From JANQOH01 sp965242575 (GTDB taxonomy: Bacteria > Pseudomonadota > Alphaproteobacteria > UBA7887): a stretch of 64,000 nucleotides of DNA. The stretch spans positions 992,001 through 1,056,000 of the forward strand of contig OZ251461.1 of NCBI GenBank assembly GCA_965242575.1. The letters are read 5' to 3'. The notes under the pieces are model-generated. The model worked only from the letters and a program-made list of their open reading frames with translations. It had not been told where the DNA came from and did not search any database. This document shows positions 51,955 through 61,842 of this stretch, piece by piece (within the stretch, counting starts at the first letter, position 1; each line of letters begins with the position of its first letter). The translations under genes and the position numbers were made by a program.

Positions 51955-54900
51955 GTGACGGCGCGCCGCCGCGTCCTCGCCATCGGCGGGGCGGCCGCCG
52001 CGGCGCTCATCGCCGCCGCGTTCGCCGCCGGCCCGGAACTCGCGGACGGGGAGCGGCTGCGCCCGCGCGCCGCGGCGGCCCTCGGCGCGCTGGCGGGGCG
52101 CGAACTGGCGGTCTCCGGGCCGCTGTCGTTCTCCCTCTTCCCGCCCGCGCTGCGCATCGCGGACGCGCGGATCTCCGCCGGCGGCGCAGCGGAGGACGAG
52201 CTGCGCGCCGCCGCCGTCGCGCTCCGCCTCGCCCCGGCGCCGCTGCTGGCGGGGCGGGTCCGCATCGCCGGCGCGCGGCTGGTCGAACCCGAATTCCGCC
52301 TGGCGCGCGGCCGCGACGGCGCGCCGAACTGGCAGCTCGCGGCGTGGGAGGCGCTGGTCCGGGGCGGCGCGGACGCGGCGCCGGAGAACGTCTCGGTCGC
52401 GCGCGGGCGGGCGGCCTGGCGCGGGCCGAACGGGGCCGAATACGAGATCGCCGACCTCGACCTCGCCCTGGAGCGGGCGCCCGGCGGCGCGCTGCGCGCC
52501 GAGGGATGGGCGTCGTGGGACGGCCTGCCCCTCGCCTGGACCGCCGCGCGCGACGGCGCGGCGCTGCACGTGCGAATCGAGAGCGAAGGCGCGGTCGCGA
52601 CGTTCGCGGGGCAGGCGCCGGAGGGCGGCGGCCTGTCGGGACGGGCGGAGCTGGAGGCGGACCCGCGCGCGCTGGCGCGGGCGCTCGCGCCGTTCCCCGC
52701 CCTCGCGCCGCCGCCGGACGCGGCGCTCGCCTTCGCCGCGCGCGTGGACTGGGAGGACGGCCGGCTGGCCGCGCGCGACGCGGCGGCGCGGCTGGGGGAC
52801 TCGGCGCTGTCCGGCGCCTTCTCCGTGTCCGCCGCCGCGCCGCGCCGGTTCGCGCTCGACCTCCGCGCCGCCCGGTTCGACCTCGATTCGTGGATCGCCG
52901 AGGACGGATGGCGCGCGCTGGCCGCGGCCGTCCTTCCCGCCGATCTGGGCGGCGAGATCGCCGTCGCCGTGGAGTCCCTCCGCGCCGGCGGGCGGACGCT
53001 GCGCGGCGCGGCGCTCGACGCTGCGCTCGACGGCGGCGCGTTCGCGGTCCGGCGCGCGGCGGCGGTCCTCGGCGGCGGCGCGGAGGCGGCGTTCGCGGGC
53101 GCCGCCGCTCCCGGCGCCGATAGCTGGACCTTCGACGGCCGCATCGACGCCGCCGCCGACAACCTGCCGGCGCTTCTCGACTGGGCCGGCCTGGCCGCGC
53201 CGGAGGCCGCCTCCGTCCCGCGCCGCCTCCGCCTGTCCGCCGCCGTCGCCGGCGGCGCGCGCAAGGGGCGGGCGGACGACATCGCGCTCGAGCTCGGCGC
53301 CGGCGCGCTCGCCGGCGCGCTGGCCTGGGAGTTCGGCGACCGCCCGGCCTTCGACGCGGCGCTCGCCGCGGACCGCCTGGATCTCGATTCCTGGAATTTC
53401 TGGGCCGCCGATATGGACGCCGACCGCCTCCTCGACGCGCTGGCGGGGTTCGACGCCCGCTTCGCGCTGGAGGCGGAGGCGGTCGCCGCGTTCGGCGCGG
53501 CGGCGCGCGGCGTCGTCCTGCGCGGCGCGCTGAAGGACGGCGCGCTGGCGATCGACGAGGCGCGGGCGGACGGCGCGGCGGGCGCGCGCGTGTCCGTTTC
53601 CGGCGCGTTGACCGGCCTCGGCGCGGAGCCCGCCATCGACGCCGCGATCCGCGCGCGCGCGCCCGACCTCGCGGCGGCGGCGCGCGCCGTCCCGGCGCTG
53701 GCCGTCCTCGCCGCCGTCGAGGGGCCGGCCGAGCTTCACGCCACGGCGGTCGGCGGGCGCGGCGCGGTGGAGATCGACGCCGCGCTGTCGCTCGCCGGGG
53801 CGCGCGCCGCCCTGCGCGGCGTCGTCGGCGACCCGCTCGGCGCGCGCCTCCACGACCTGGAGGGAACGCTGGAGAGCGCCGATCCAGCGCGGCTCTGGGC
53901 GGCGTTCGGCGGGCCGGGCGCGCGCGCCGCGCCGCCGCTGTTCTCCCGCCCCCTGGCGCTGCGCGCCGCGCTGGTCGGCGATTCCGGCGCGCTGGCGTTC
54001 GACGCCGAGGCCGAGCTCGCCGGCGGGCGCTGGACCGCGTCCGGCGCGTTCGCCGACGAGGGCGGACTCACGCTGGAGGCCGAGGCCGCCTATCCGGACT
54101 TCGCCCGCCTGCTGCCGCTGCTCGGCGGCGCGGAGCTGGACGGCGCGGACACGGCGGACGCGCGGCGCGCGCTTTCCGGCCCCGCCTCGGGCCGGCTCGC
54201 CCTGTCCGGCGCGGCGCCGGCGTTCGCCTTCGACGCCGCCTTCGCCCTGTCCGGCGGCGCGCTGGCGCTGGAGGGGCGGGTCGACGGCGACTCCTTCGCG
54301 GTCGACGGCGCGCTCGACCACCCGTCGCTGGCGGCGGCGCTGGCGGCGGCCGGGATCGGCGGCGGCCTCGCGCGCCTGCCGGGCGCGGTCGCCTTGCGCG
54401 CCGCCGCCTCCGGCGACGGGGACGGGGCGCGCATCGACGACGTCTCCGCCGACCTCGCCTCCGGCCGGGGCGGAATCCGGGCGAGCGGGAGTCTCGCGCT
54501 CGACCTGTCGGGGCGGCGCCCGAAACTCACCGGCGCCCTCGCCGCCGACCGCCTCCGCGCCGCGTTCTTCCTCCCCGCCTCCGGCGCCGGGGCGGACCCG
54601 TCGCGCGCGCCGCTGGGCCTGTCCTGGCTGCGCGGCGCGGACGCCGAGCTGGACGTCTCGGCCGCGTCGCTCGATCTGGCCGGCCTGCCGCTGGAGGACG
54701 CCCGGGCGGCGCTCGTCCTGCGCGACGGGGCGCTGGAGGCGGCGCCGCTGGCCGGGCGGCTGTTCGGCGGCGCGGTCGAGGCGCGCCTGCGCCTTTCCGC
54801 CGGCGCGGCGCCCGAACTCGACGGCGAGATCGCCGTCTCCGGCGCGCGCCTCGCGCCGGCGCTGGAGCGGCTGGCCGGGATCCGCTCGGTGCGCGGCCCG

Positions 54901-55377
54901 GTCGACTTCGGGATGCGCTTCGCCACCGCCGGCGCCACCGCGCAGCGCATGGTGCTGGCGCTGGAGGGCGATGGGGAGTTCCGCGCCGCGGACGGGCGGA
55001 TCGCCGGTTTCGACCTCGCCTCCGCCGCCGCGGCCATCGCCGCCGCCCGCGAATCCGGCGCCCCGCCCGACCTGTCGGCGCTAGGAGAGGGGGAGACCGC
55101 CTACGAAACGCTCTCCGGGAGCTTCTCCGTTGCCGGCGGCCGGCTGCGCGCCGGCGGCGTCCGCCTCGCCGCCGGCGCGGCGGAGGCGCGCGTCTCCGTC
55201 GAGGCGAACCTGGCCGCGCGCCGCCACCGCGCCGCCGCCGAACTGCGCTTCGCGGCCTACCCGGACTTGCCGCCTGTCATCCTTCGCCGCGAGGGCCCGC
55301 TCGACTCGCCGCGCCGCCGCGCCGATTTCGGGGAGTTCTCCGCCGCCCTCGGCGCGGCGGCGGCGCGCGCGGAGTAG
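51955..55377 (+). CDS. AsmA-family envelope protein
   Basis: A 1140-residue protein anchored by one N-terminal transmembrane helix (VLAIGGAAAAALIAAAFAAG). The AsmA start domain follows (LAGRELAVSGPLSFSLFPPALRIADARIS), then a very long Ala/Gly/Leu-rich beta-repeat body and a C-terminal AsmA_2 region (GARLAPALERLAGIRSVRGPVDF, then LALEGDGEFRAADGRIAGFDLA). AsmA-like proteins form bridges thought to move phospholipids across the periplasm. The extremely high GC biases it toward Ala and Arg. The GTG start is at 51955. Confidence 0.85.
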   Translation: MTARRRVLAIGGAAAAALIAAAFAAGPELADGERLRPRAAAALGALAGRELAVSGPLSFSLFPPALRIADARISAGGAAEDELRAAAVALRLAPAPLLAGRVRIAGARLVEPEFRLARGRDGAPNWQLAAWEALVRGGADAAPENVSVARGRAAWRGPNGAEYEIADLDLALERAPGGALRAEGWASWDGLPLAWTAARDGAALHVRIESEGAVATFAGQAPEGGGLSGRAELEADPRALARALAPFPALAPPPDAALAFAARVDWEDGRLAARDAAARLGDSALSGAFSVSAAAPRRFALDLRAARFDLDSWIAEDGWRALAAAVLPADLGGEIAVAVESLRAGGRTLRGAALDAALDGGAFAVRRAAAVLGGGAEAAFAGAAAPGADSWTFDGRIDAAADNLPALLDWAGLAAPEAASVPRRLRLSAAVAGGARKGRADDIALELGAGALAGALAWEFGDRPAFDAALAADRLDLDSWNFWAADMDADRLLDALAGFDARFALEAEAVAAFGAAARGVVLRGALKDGALAIDEARADGAAGARVSVSGALTGLGAEPAIDAAIRARAPDLAAAARAVPALAVLAAVEGPAELHATAVGGRGAVEIDAALSLAGARAALRGVVGDPLGARLHDLEGTLESADPARLWAAFGGPGARAAPPLFSRPLALRAALVGDSGALAFDAEAELAGGRWTASGAFADEGGLTLEAEAAYPDFARLLPLLGGAELDGADTADARRALSGPASGRLALSGAAPAFAFDAAFALSGGALALEGRVDGDSFAVDGALDHPSLAAALAAAGIGGGLARLPGAVALRAAASGDGDGARIDDVSADLASGRGGIRASGSLALDLSGRRPKLTGALAADRLRAAFFLPASGAGADPSRAPLGLSWLRGADAELDVSAASLDLAGLPLEDARAALVLRDGALEAAPLAGRLFGGAVEARLRLSAGAAPELDGEIAVSGARLAPALERLAGIRSVRGPVDFGMRFATAGATAQRMVLALEGDGEFRAADGRIAGFDLASAAAAIAAARESGAPPDLSALGEGETAYETLSGSFSVAGGRLRAGGVRLAAGAAEARVSVEANLAARRHRAAAELRFAAYPDLPPVILRREGPLDSPRRRADFGEFSAALGAAAARAE

Positions 55378-55386
55378 GCGCCCGCG

Positions 55387-56166
55387 TCAGGCGCCGCTCC
55401 ACTTCGGCGGGCGCTTTTCGGCGAAGGCCCGGGGACCCTCGACGAAATCGGCGCTGTCGAAAAGCTCCCGGACGGCGGGGTAGGTCGTCGTTATCGCCTC
55501 CTCCAGCGTGGGCTTGTCGAGGCCGGCGTTCACCGCCTGCTTGGAGGCGCGGATCGACATCGGCGAGCATTCGAGGATCGGGCCGGCCCACCGCCGCGCG
55601 GCGTCCATCAGCCCGGCCCGGTCCGTCACCTCGTTGACGAAGCCCATGCGCAGCCCCTCCTCGGCGGAGACGCGCCGCCCGGTCAGGATCATGCCGAGCG
55701 CCTGCTTTTGCGGGATGATGCGCGGCAGGCGGTGCAGGCCGCCGGCCAGGGCGGCGAGGCCGACGCGCGGCTCCGGCAGCGCGAACACCGCGTTGTCGGA
55801 GGCGACGACCAGGTCGCAGGCCAGCGCGATCTCGAACCCGCCGCCCATCGCGAAGCCGTTGACCGCGGCGATGACGGGCTTCGCCAGGTCGAATCGCTGC
55901 GTCAGCCCGGCGAACCCGGTCGCCGGGCGGTCGCGCGGGCCGCCCGCCGCCTGGTATTTCAGGTCGTTGCCGGCCGAGAACGCCTTGTCTCCCGCGCCGG
56001 TGACGATGGCGACCCATTGCTCCGGGTCGGCGGCGAAATCGTCGAATACGGCGTGGAGCTCGAAATGCGCCGGCGAATGCAGCGCGTTGTAGACCTCCGG
56101 CCGGTTTATCGTCACCACCGTGATCCGGCCCTCGCGGGCGACCTTCAGGAACTCGTACTCGGCCAT
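55387..56166 (-). CDS. Enoyl-CoA hydratase/isomerase family protein
   Basis: A 259-residue crotonase-fold enzyme. The oxyanion-hole blocks are GDKAFSAGNDLKY and VNGFAMGGGFEIALACDLVVA; the second glutamate region reads LPEPRVGLAALAGGLHRLPR. The G-N-D-L-K sequence and the neighbouring residues are like carnitinyl-CoA dehydratase (CaiD) and related hydratases. It starts at ATG 56166 with GAGG upstream. The substrate is not fixed by the sequence. Confidence 0.87.
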   Translation of the reverse strand: MAEYEFLKVAREGRITVVTINRPEVYNALHSPAHFELHAVFDDFAADPEQWVAIVTGAGDKAFSAGNDLKYQAAGGPRDRPATGFAGLTQRFDLAKPVIAAVNGFAMGGGFEIALACDLVVASDNAVFALPEPRVGLAALAGGLHRLPRIIPQKQALGMILTGRRVSAEEGLRMGFVNEVTDRAGLMDAARRWAGPILECSPMSIRASKQAVNAGLDKPTLEEAITTTYPAVRELFDSADFVEGPRAFAEKRPPKWSGA

Positions 56167-56203
56167 GGGCGTCCTCCCCGGCGCGCGGCGGGCTCCGGCG
56201 ACG

Positions 56204-57544
56204 CTACCGCTTCCCGCCCGCGGCCGGCAAGGCGCGCGCCGCCGCGCGCCGGCCGAGGAAAACCGCGAGGAGCACCGCCGGAACGCCGGCCGCGGCCGTG
56301 CCGACGAACAACGCGGCGTAGCCGTGCGCGTCGACGACGACGCCGGAGAACCCGGCGAGGAACTTGCCCGGCAGCGTCATCAGCGAGCTGAACAAGGCGT
56401 ATTGGGTCGCCGTGTAGGCGAGGCTCGTCAGGCTGGACAGGTAGGCGATGAACGCCGTCCCGGCGAGGCCAGCGCTGAAATTATCGGCGCAGATCGCCGC
56501 GCCCAGCAACCATAATTCCGGCCCGGCGGCGGCGAGGGCCGCGAACAGCAGGTTGGTCAGCGGCAGCAGGACCGCCGCCGCGACCAGCGGCGGGAACAGC
56601 CCGAACCGCGCCACCAGGACTCCGCCGGCGAGCGCGCCCGCTATCGTCGCCGCCGTCCCGCCGAACTTCGCCACGGCGCCGATCTGCGTCAGCGTGAACC
56701 CGGTGTCGAGGTAGAACGGGTTGGCCATCGCCCCCATCAGCACGTCGGAGACGCGGAACAGCGCGACGAAAGCGAGGATCGCCAGCGCGAGGCGCCCGTG
56801 GCGGGCGAAGAAGTCCGCGATGGGGCCGACGAACGCGGCGGCGAGCCACGCCCGCGCCCCCCGCGCCGGCGCCGGCGCGGGGGGCCGGTCGGGCTCGCGG
56901 ATCGCCAGCGCCGCCGCCATCCCCACCAGGGTCAGCGCCGCCATCAGCGCATAGGTCGCCGGCCACGGGATGCGGTCGGCGACGATCAGCGCGCCGCCGC
57001 CGGAGACGAGGATCGCGATGCGGTAGCCGAGCTGGTAGGTCGCCGCCATCGCCCCCTGGAGGGTCTCCTCCGCCGCCTCGATCCGCCAGGCGTCGATGGC
57101 CACGTCCTGCGTCGCCGACGAGAAGGCGACGAGCAGCGCCAGCAGCGCCATGAGGACCAGGTCCCGCGACGGATCCGTGTGCGCCATGCCGAGCAGGCCG
57201 GCGGCGATCCCCATCATCGCCAGCAGCATCCACGAGCGCCGGCGGCCCAGCCGGCGGGTCAGATACGGCAGCGGCAGCCGGTCCACCGCCGGCGCCCAGA
57301 ACACCTTGATCGAATAGGTCAGCCCGACCCAGCTGAAAAAACCTATCGCCGAACGCGAGACGCCGTGCTCGGCGAGCCACGCCGACAGGGTCGAGAACAC
57401 CAGCAGGAAGGGCAGCCCGGCGGAGAAGCCGAGGAACAGCATCGCCGCGACCGGCCCGCGGGCGTAAACCGCCGCCGCTTCGCCCCAGCCGCGACCGGTC
57501 GGGGCGGCGGCGGCTTGCGGCGGGCGAATCGTCCGGTCCTCCAC
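56204..57544 (-). CDS. AmpG-like MFS transporter
   Basis: A 446-residue inner-membrane major facilitator with about 12 hydrophobic segments. It shows AmpG family traits: FLGFSAGLPFLLVFSTLSAWL in the first helix, FFSWVGLTYSIKVFWAPAVDRLPLP, LGRRRSWM and SSATQDVAIDAWRIE. AmpG imports anhydromuropeptides for cell-wall recycling. The start is uncertain: GTG at 57544 lies directly after GAGG with too short a gap, but no better start precedes helix 1. It follows the kinase gene by 5 bp, so the two are co-transcribed. Confidence 0.85.
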   Translation of the reverse strand: MEDRTIRPPQAAAAPTGRGWGEAAAVYARGPVAAMLFLGFSAGLPFLLVFSTLSAWLAEHGVSRSAIGFFSWVGLTYSIKVFWAPAVDRLPLPYLTRRLGRRRSWMLLAMMGIAAGLLGMAHTDPSRDLVLMALLALLVAFSSATQDVAIDAWRIEAAEETLQGAMAATYQLGYRIAILVSGGGALIVADRIPWPATYALMAALTLVGMAAALAIREPDRPPAPAPARGARAWLAAAFVGPIADFFARHGRLALAILAFVALFRVSDVLMGAMANPFYLDTGFTLTQIGAVAKFGGTAATIAGALAGGVLVARFGLFPPLVAAAVLLPLTNLLFAALAAAGPELWLLGAAICADNFSAGLAGTAFIAYLSSLTSLAYTATQYALFSSLMTLPGKFLAGFSGVVVDAHGYAALFVGTAAAGVPAVLLAVFLGRRAAARALPAAGGKR

Positions 57545-57549
57545 GCCTC

Positions 57550-58515
57550 CTACCGGGCGGGCGGACGGGCGCCGAGATGGCCGAGCGTCTCGGCGGCGGC
57601 GGCTGCGCCGGCGCGGCCGGCCTCCGCCGCCGAGCCGCCCGCCGCGAGGACGTGGAGAAAGCCGGCGGCGTAGAGGTCGCCGGCGCCCGTGGTGTCGACG
57701 ACGCGGGGAACGGGAACGGCGGCGATCTCGTGGACCGCGCCGCCGGCGACGACGACCGAGCCGCGCGCGCCGCGCGTCAGCGCCGTGGCCTCGCACGCGC
57801 CGCGGACCGCCGCCAGCCCGGATTCGAAATCCGCCGCCTCGTAAAGGGCCGCCAGCTCGGCCGCGTTCGCGACCAGGACGTCGATTTCGCCGCCGTCGAC
57901 GAGGGCGCGGAAGTCCCGCCTGTGCCGCTCCACGCAGAAGGGGTCGGAAAGGCTCAACGCCACCTTGCGGCCCGCCCCGCGCGCGATGGACGCGGCCTTC
58001 CGGCACGCCGCCCGCGCCGCCGGCGGGTCCCAGAGGTAGCCTTCGAGATAGGTAATCCGCGCGGCGGCGACGTGCGCCGGGTCGACGTCGCCGGGCGCGA
58101 GCTCGGCCGCGGCGCCCAGCCAGGTGCACATCGTCCGCTGCGCGTCGGGCGTGACCATGACCAGGCAGCGCCCCGTGCCGGCGCCGCCGGCGGCGGGCGG
58201 GACGGCGAAGTCCACGCCGAGCGCGCGCATGTCCCGCGCGAAGACGCCGCCCAGCCGGTCGTCGCCGGTCTTGCCGATGAAGGCCGCCTTGCCGCCGAGG
58301 GCGGCGATTCCGGCGACGGTGTTGGCGGCGGAGCCGCCGGACGCCTCCACCGACGGCGCCATCGCCGCCTGGAGCCGCCCGGCGCGGCCGCCGTCGACCA
58401 GCGTCATCGCGCCCTTCGGCAGGCCGCGGGCGGCGAGAAACGCGTCGTCGACATGCGAGAGCACGTCGACCACGGCGTTGCCCAGGCCGACGACCGCGCG
58501 CTCTTCCTCCGGCAT
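57550..58515 (-). CDS. PfkB-family carbohydrate/nucleoside kinase (adenosine-kinase-like)
   Basis: A 321-residue ribokinase-fold kinase. The opening is VVGLGNAVVDVLSHVDD, the substrate site SGGSAANTVAGIAALGG, GKTGDDRLG, and the anion hole/catalytic Asp is in VDTTGAGDLYAAGF. The D-V-L-S and S-G-G-S-A-A-N-T pattern is common to alphaproteobacterial adenosine kinases. The ATG at 58515 has GGAGG 6 bp upstream. Its substrate could equally be a sugar. Confidence 0.87.
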   Translation of the reverse strand: MPEEERAVVGLGNAVVDVLSHVDDAFLAARGLPKGAMTLVDGGRAGRLQAAMAPSVEASGGSAANTVAGIAALGGKAAFIGKTGDDRLGGVFARDMRALGVDFAVPPAAGGAGTGRCLVMVTPDAQRTMCTWLGAAAELAPGDVDPAHVAAARITYLEGYLWDPPAARAACRKAASIARGAGRKVALSLSDPFCVERHRRDFRALVDGGEIDVLVANAAELAALYEAADFESGLAAVRGACEATALTRGARGSVVVAGGAVHEIAAVPVPRVVDTTGAGDLYAAGFLHVLAAGGSAAEAGRAGAAAAAETLGHLGARPPAR

Positions 58516-58541
58516 GACGGGCCTCCGGCGCTCCCTGCGCG

Positions 58542-58570
58542 TTGACAAAGCCGCGGCGGTTCGATATCCT
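58542..58570 (+). promoter_or_regulatory. Promoter of the WecA-like/glycosyltransferase pair
   Basis: TTGACA (58542-58547) and TATCCT (58565-58570) are 17 bp apart, the same boxes and spacing as the metY promoter. It lies 122 bp before the WecA-like gene and points away from the kinase gene. Confidence 0.7.
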
Positions 58571-58691
58571 CACGATATGCGAGGGACGGCGCGAGCCGCG
58601 CCAGTATGGCGCGATTCGGCGAACCGGGCCACGGCGCCGCGCGGCGGCCGGGTCGGCGGGCGCCGCGAAACGCTTCGAAAGTCCAGTGGGG

Positions 58692-59765
58692 ATGCTCGCC
58701 GTTTCCGACATCGTGTATCCCTTCTCGGTCGGGTTCGCGGTCGCGCTGGCGGGGAGCCTCGCCATAGGCTTCACCCGGCGCTGGCACGGCGCCTTCAGTT
58801 ACGACAGCACCGCCGGGCCGCAGAAGTTCCACGAGGCGCCCACCCCGAGGATCGGCGGCCTCGCGGTCTATGCCGGGTTCTGGGCCGCCTCGGCCATGGT
58901 CCCGCCGCCGATGCGCGGCGCGCTGTTCGCCCTGGGCGCGGCCGCGTCCCTCACCTTTCTGGCCGGCGCGTTCGAGGACGTGACCAAGAACGGCCGCGTC
59001 GCCCCGCGGCTCGTCGCCCCCATCCTCTCCGGCGCCGCCTTCTGCCTGGCGACCGGCTATGCGGTTACGCACGTGCAGGTCCCCTACCTCGACCGGGCGC
59101 TGGCGGTTCCGGCCGTCGCCATCGCCCTCACCGCCCTGGCCATGGCCGCGGTGTCGCACGCGCTGAACATCGTCGACGGCTTCAACGGACTGGCGGCGGG
59201 GACGGCGATCGTCGCGGCGATCGCGTTCTCCGGCGTGGCCCTCGGCGCGGGCGATTCCGACATGGCGCTCTGCTGCTTCGTCTTCGCCGGAGTCATGCTG
59301 GGGTTCCTGGTCGCGAACTTCCCCGGCGGGCGGGTCTTCCTCGGCGACGGCGGCGCGTATTTCACCGGCTTCGCGCTCGCCGCAATGGCGGTCATGGCGC
59401 CGGCGCGCAACCCCGGCGTGTCGCCGTGGGTCGGCGCGGTGGTGCTGGCCTACCCGCTGCTGGAAGTGGCGTTCTCCGTCGTCCGCAAGCTCCGCCGCGG
59501 GCGCCAGCCCCACCGGCCCGACGGGCTGCACCTGCACATGCTGGTGTACCGGCGCTACGGCAAGCGGATCGCGCGGGCGGCCGGAAACGACCGGATCGCC
59601 AACCCCGCGACCGGCGCGCTGATGTGGACCGGCGCGGGCGCGGGGCTGGCTCTGGCGCTGGCCCTCCCGCCGGAGCGCGACTGGGCGCTCGCCGCCCTGG
59701 CGGTCCTGGCATGCCTCTACGCGCTGGCCTACCGCGCGGCGGCGCGGTTCCGCAGCGGCGGATAG
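58692..59765 (+). CDS. MraY/WecA-family sugar-1-phosphate transferase
   Basis: A 357-residue polytopic membrane enzyme that transfers a sugar phosphate from a UDP-sugar to a polyprenyl phosphate, starting glycan synthesis. Conserved blocks are KFHEAPTPRIGGLAVY, the catalytic Asp pair region AFEDVTKNGRV, NIVDGFNGLAAG, FPGGRVFLGDGGAYFTGF and the C-terminal HRPDGLHLHMLVYRR (the HHH-like motif). ATG at 58692 is preceded by a weak GTGGGG. The product may feed the ABC export pair at 8.4-10 kb, by inference. Confidence 0.88.
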   Translation: MLAVSDIVYPFSVGFAVALAGSLAIGFTRRWHGAFSYDSTAGPQKFHEAPTPRIGGLAVYAGFWAASAMVPPPMRGALFALGAAASLTFLAGAFEDVTKNGRVAPRLVAPILSGAAFCLATGYAVTHVQVPYLDRALAVPAVAIALTALAMAAVSHALNIVDGFNGLAAGTAIVAAIAFSGVALGAGDSDMALCCFVFAGVMLGFLVANFPGGRVFLGDGGAYFTGFALAAMAVMAPARNPGVSPWVGAVVLAYPLLEVAFSVVRKLRRGRQPHRPDGLHLHMLVYRRYGKRIARAAGNDRIANPATGALMWTGAGAGLALALALPPERDWALAALAVLACLYALAYRAAARFRSGG

Positions 59766-59778
59766 GGGCGGGCGGCGC

Positions 59779-61842
59779 ATGACTCCGCGCGGCTCCGCCG
59801 CCGGCCCCGAGGCGGCCGCCCTCCCGTCGGTGTCGGTCCTCATTCCCGCCCGCGACGCCGAGGCGGTGCTGGAGGACGCCCTGGATTCGGTGCTGGCCCA
59901 GGATTACCCGGGACCGATGGAGGTCGTCGTGGTCGACGGCTCCGACACGCAGGCCGTGTCCGGCCTGGTCCGGCGGCGCTTTCCCTCGGTGCGGCTCGTG
60001 CGCAATCCGGAGCGGATCGTGCCCACGGGCCTCAACGCCGCGTTGCGGATCGCCGCTGGCGACGTGATCGTGCGCTGCGACGCGCACACCGTGTTCCCGC
60101 CGGGCTACGTCCGGCGCGCGGTGGAGACGCTGGAGCGCACCGGGGCCGCGAACGTCGGCGGAATGCAGACGCCGGCGGGGCGCACCGCCGTCGAACGGGC
60201 CATCGCCGCGGCGATGGCGTCGCAGATCGGATCCGGCGGCGCGCGCTACCGCACCGGCGGCGTCGAGGGGCCGGCCGATACGGTGTATCTCGGCGTGTTC
60301 CGGCGCGGTCCGCTCGACGAAGTGGGGTATTACGACCCATCGCTGGTCCGCAACCAGGACTACGAACTCAACTGGCAGTTGCGTCAACGCGGATACTGCG
60401 TCTGGTTCGACCCCGCCCTCTCGGTGCTCTACCGGCCCCGCAGCTCGTTCCGGGCGCTCGCCCGGCAGTATTTCGATTATGGGCGGTGGAAGCGCGTAGT
60501 CCTGCGGCGCTACCCCGCGTCGCTGCGGCTCCGGCAGGTCGCGGCGCCGCTGCTGGTGGCCGGGCTGGCGTTGTCGGCGGCGCTCGGCGCGGCGGGCCTG
60601 GCCGCGGGCGCGGCGCTGCCTCTCGCCTACCTCCTCGCCATCGGGGCGGCGGCGGTGACCGCCGCGGCGCGCGGCCGCCTGTCCGACGCGCTGCTGCTCC
60701 CCGCGGTTCTGGCGACGATGCATCTGAGCTGGGGGTTCGGATTCTTCTTTCCGCCCGCGGCGGCCGTCCGCGCGGCCCGCGCGTGGAATTTCGAGACCGT
60801 CCCGGGGGGCGGCGCGCCTTCCGTGTCGGTGATCGTCGCGGCGCGCAACGCCGAGTCGACCATAGGGAAGGCCCTGGATTCGATCTTCGCCCAGGATTAT
60901 CCCGGACCTGTCGAAGTCGTCGTCGCGGACGGGTCGGACACCCCGGCGCTCGGCGCGCTGGTCCGGCGGAACTATCCGGCGGCGCGGCTGGTCCCCAACC
61001 CGGACGGCTCCATTCCGGTCGGCCTCAACGCCGCGCTTCGGGAGGCGACCGGACACATGATCGTCCGTTGCGACGCCCATTCGGTCCTGCCGCCCGGCTA
61101 CGTGCGGCGCGCCGTGGCCACCCAGGCCAGAACGGGCGCCGGGAACGTCGGCGGGCGGCAGCGGCCGGTCGGACTCACCCTGTTCGAGAGGGCCGTGGGA
61201 CTCGCCATGACCGACCCGCTCGGCGCCGGCGGCGCCCGGTACCGCATCGGCGGCGCCGAAGGCTCCGTGGATACGGTCTATCTGGGCGCGTTTCCGCGCC
61301 GCGCGCTGGAGTCGGTCGGCGGATACAACCCCGATCTGGCGCGGAACGAGGACTACGAGCTCAACTGGCGGCTGCGGATGCGCCGGTATCGCGTCTGGTA
61401 CGATCCCGAACTGGTCGCCGATTACCGGCCGCGCAGCGCCTTGCGGACGCTGGCGCGGCAGTATTTCGACAACGGCCGCTGGAAGCGGGCCATGTTGCGG
61501 CGGTATCCGGGCTCGGTGCAGCTGCGCCAATTGGCCGCGCCGGCCATCGTGGCGGCTCTCGCCGCCTCCGCCGCGCTCGCGGCGGCGGGAAGCGTAGCCG
61601 CCGCGGTGTTTCCGCTGGCCTACGGCTTCGCCGTGGTCGCCGGCAGCGCCGTAATCGGCGTCCGCCGCCGCGAGCGCGCCGCGCTCCTGCTGCCCCTGGT
61701 GCTGCCGACGATCCACCTGGCGTGGGGCGCGGGATTTTTCTACCCCCCCCCCCCCGCCCGGCGCGGGGGGGGGGGGGGGAGGGATTACGAACCCCGACTC
61801 TCGGATCCTTCTCCCCCGCCGGCTGCAGCCCCGGCCCGATAG
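59779..61842 (+). CDS. Double-module family 2 glycosyltransferase (ExoA-like)
   Basis: A 687-residue membrane protein made of two tandem ExoA-like units of about 330 residues. Each begins with a GT2 catalytic domain: SVLIPARDAEAVLEDALDS and SVIVAARNAESTIGKALDS, with CDAHTVFPPGYVRRAV and CDAHSVLPPGYVRRAV as DxD-like sites, then NQDYELNWQLRQRGY and NEDYELNWRLRMRRY, then RQYFDYGRWKR and RQYFDNGRWKR. Each ends with about three transmembrane helices. Both units keep all catalytic residues. The chain ends just beyond a C13...G15 hairpin tract, and its last 58 bp overlap yciB on the other strand. Confidence 0.85.
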   Translation: MTPRGSAAGPEAAALPSVSVLIPARDAEAVLEDALDSVLAQDYPGPMEVVVVDGSDTQAVSGLVRRRFPSVRLVRNPERIVPTGLNAALRIAAGDVIVRCDAHTVFPPGYVRRAVETLERTGAANVGGMQTPAGRTAVERAIAAAMASQIGSGGARYRTGGVEGPADTVYLGVFRRGPLDEVGYYDPSLVRNQDYELNWQLRQRGYCVWFDPALSVLYRPRSSFRALARQYFDYGRWKRVVLRRYPASLRLRQVAAPLLVAGLALSAALGAAGLAAGAALPLAYLLAIGAAAVTAAARGRLSDALLLPAVLATMHLSWGFGFFFPPAAAVRAARAWNFETVPGGGAPSVSVIVAARNAESTIGKALDSIFAQDYPGPVEVVVADGSDTPALGALVRRNYPAARLVPNPDGSIPVGLNAALREATGHMIVRCDAHSVLPPGYVRRAVATQARTGAGNVGGRQRPVGLTLFERAVGLAMTDPLGAGGARYRIGGAEGSVDTVYLGAFPRRALESVGGYNPDLARNEDYELNWRLRMRRYRVWYDPELVADYRPRSALRTLARQYFDNGRWKRAMLRRYPGSVQLRQLAAPAIVAALAASAALAAAGSVAAAVFPLAYGFAVVAGSAVIGVRRRERAALLLPLVLPTIHLAWGAGFFYPPPPARRGGGGGRDYEPRLSDPSPPPAAAPAR
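61743..61779. repeat. C13 - 9 nt - G15 hairpin tract
   Basis: Thirteen C (61743-61755), the loop GCCCGGCGC and fifteen G (61765-61779) form a perfect all-GC stem of up to 13 bp inside the glycosyltransferase end, coding PPPP..RRGGGGG. Length change in either run would alter the last residues. It is also a possible strong terminator-like hairpin between convergent genes. Confidence 0.85.
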
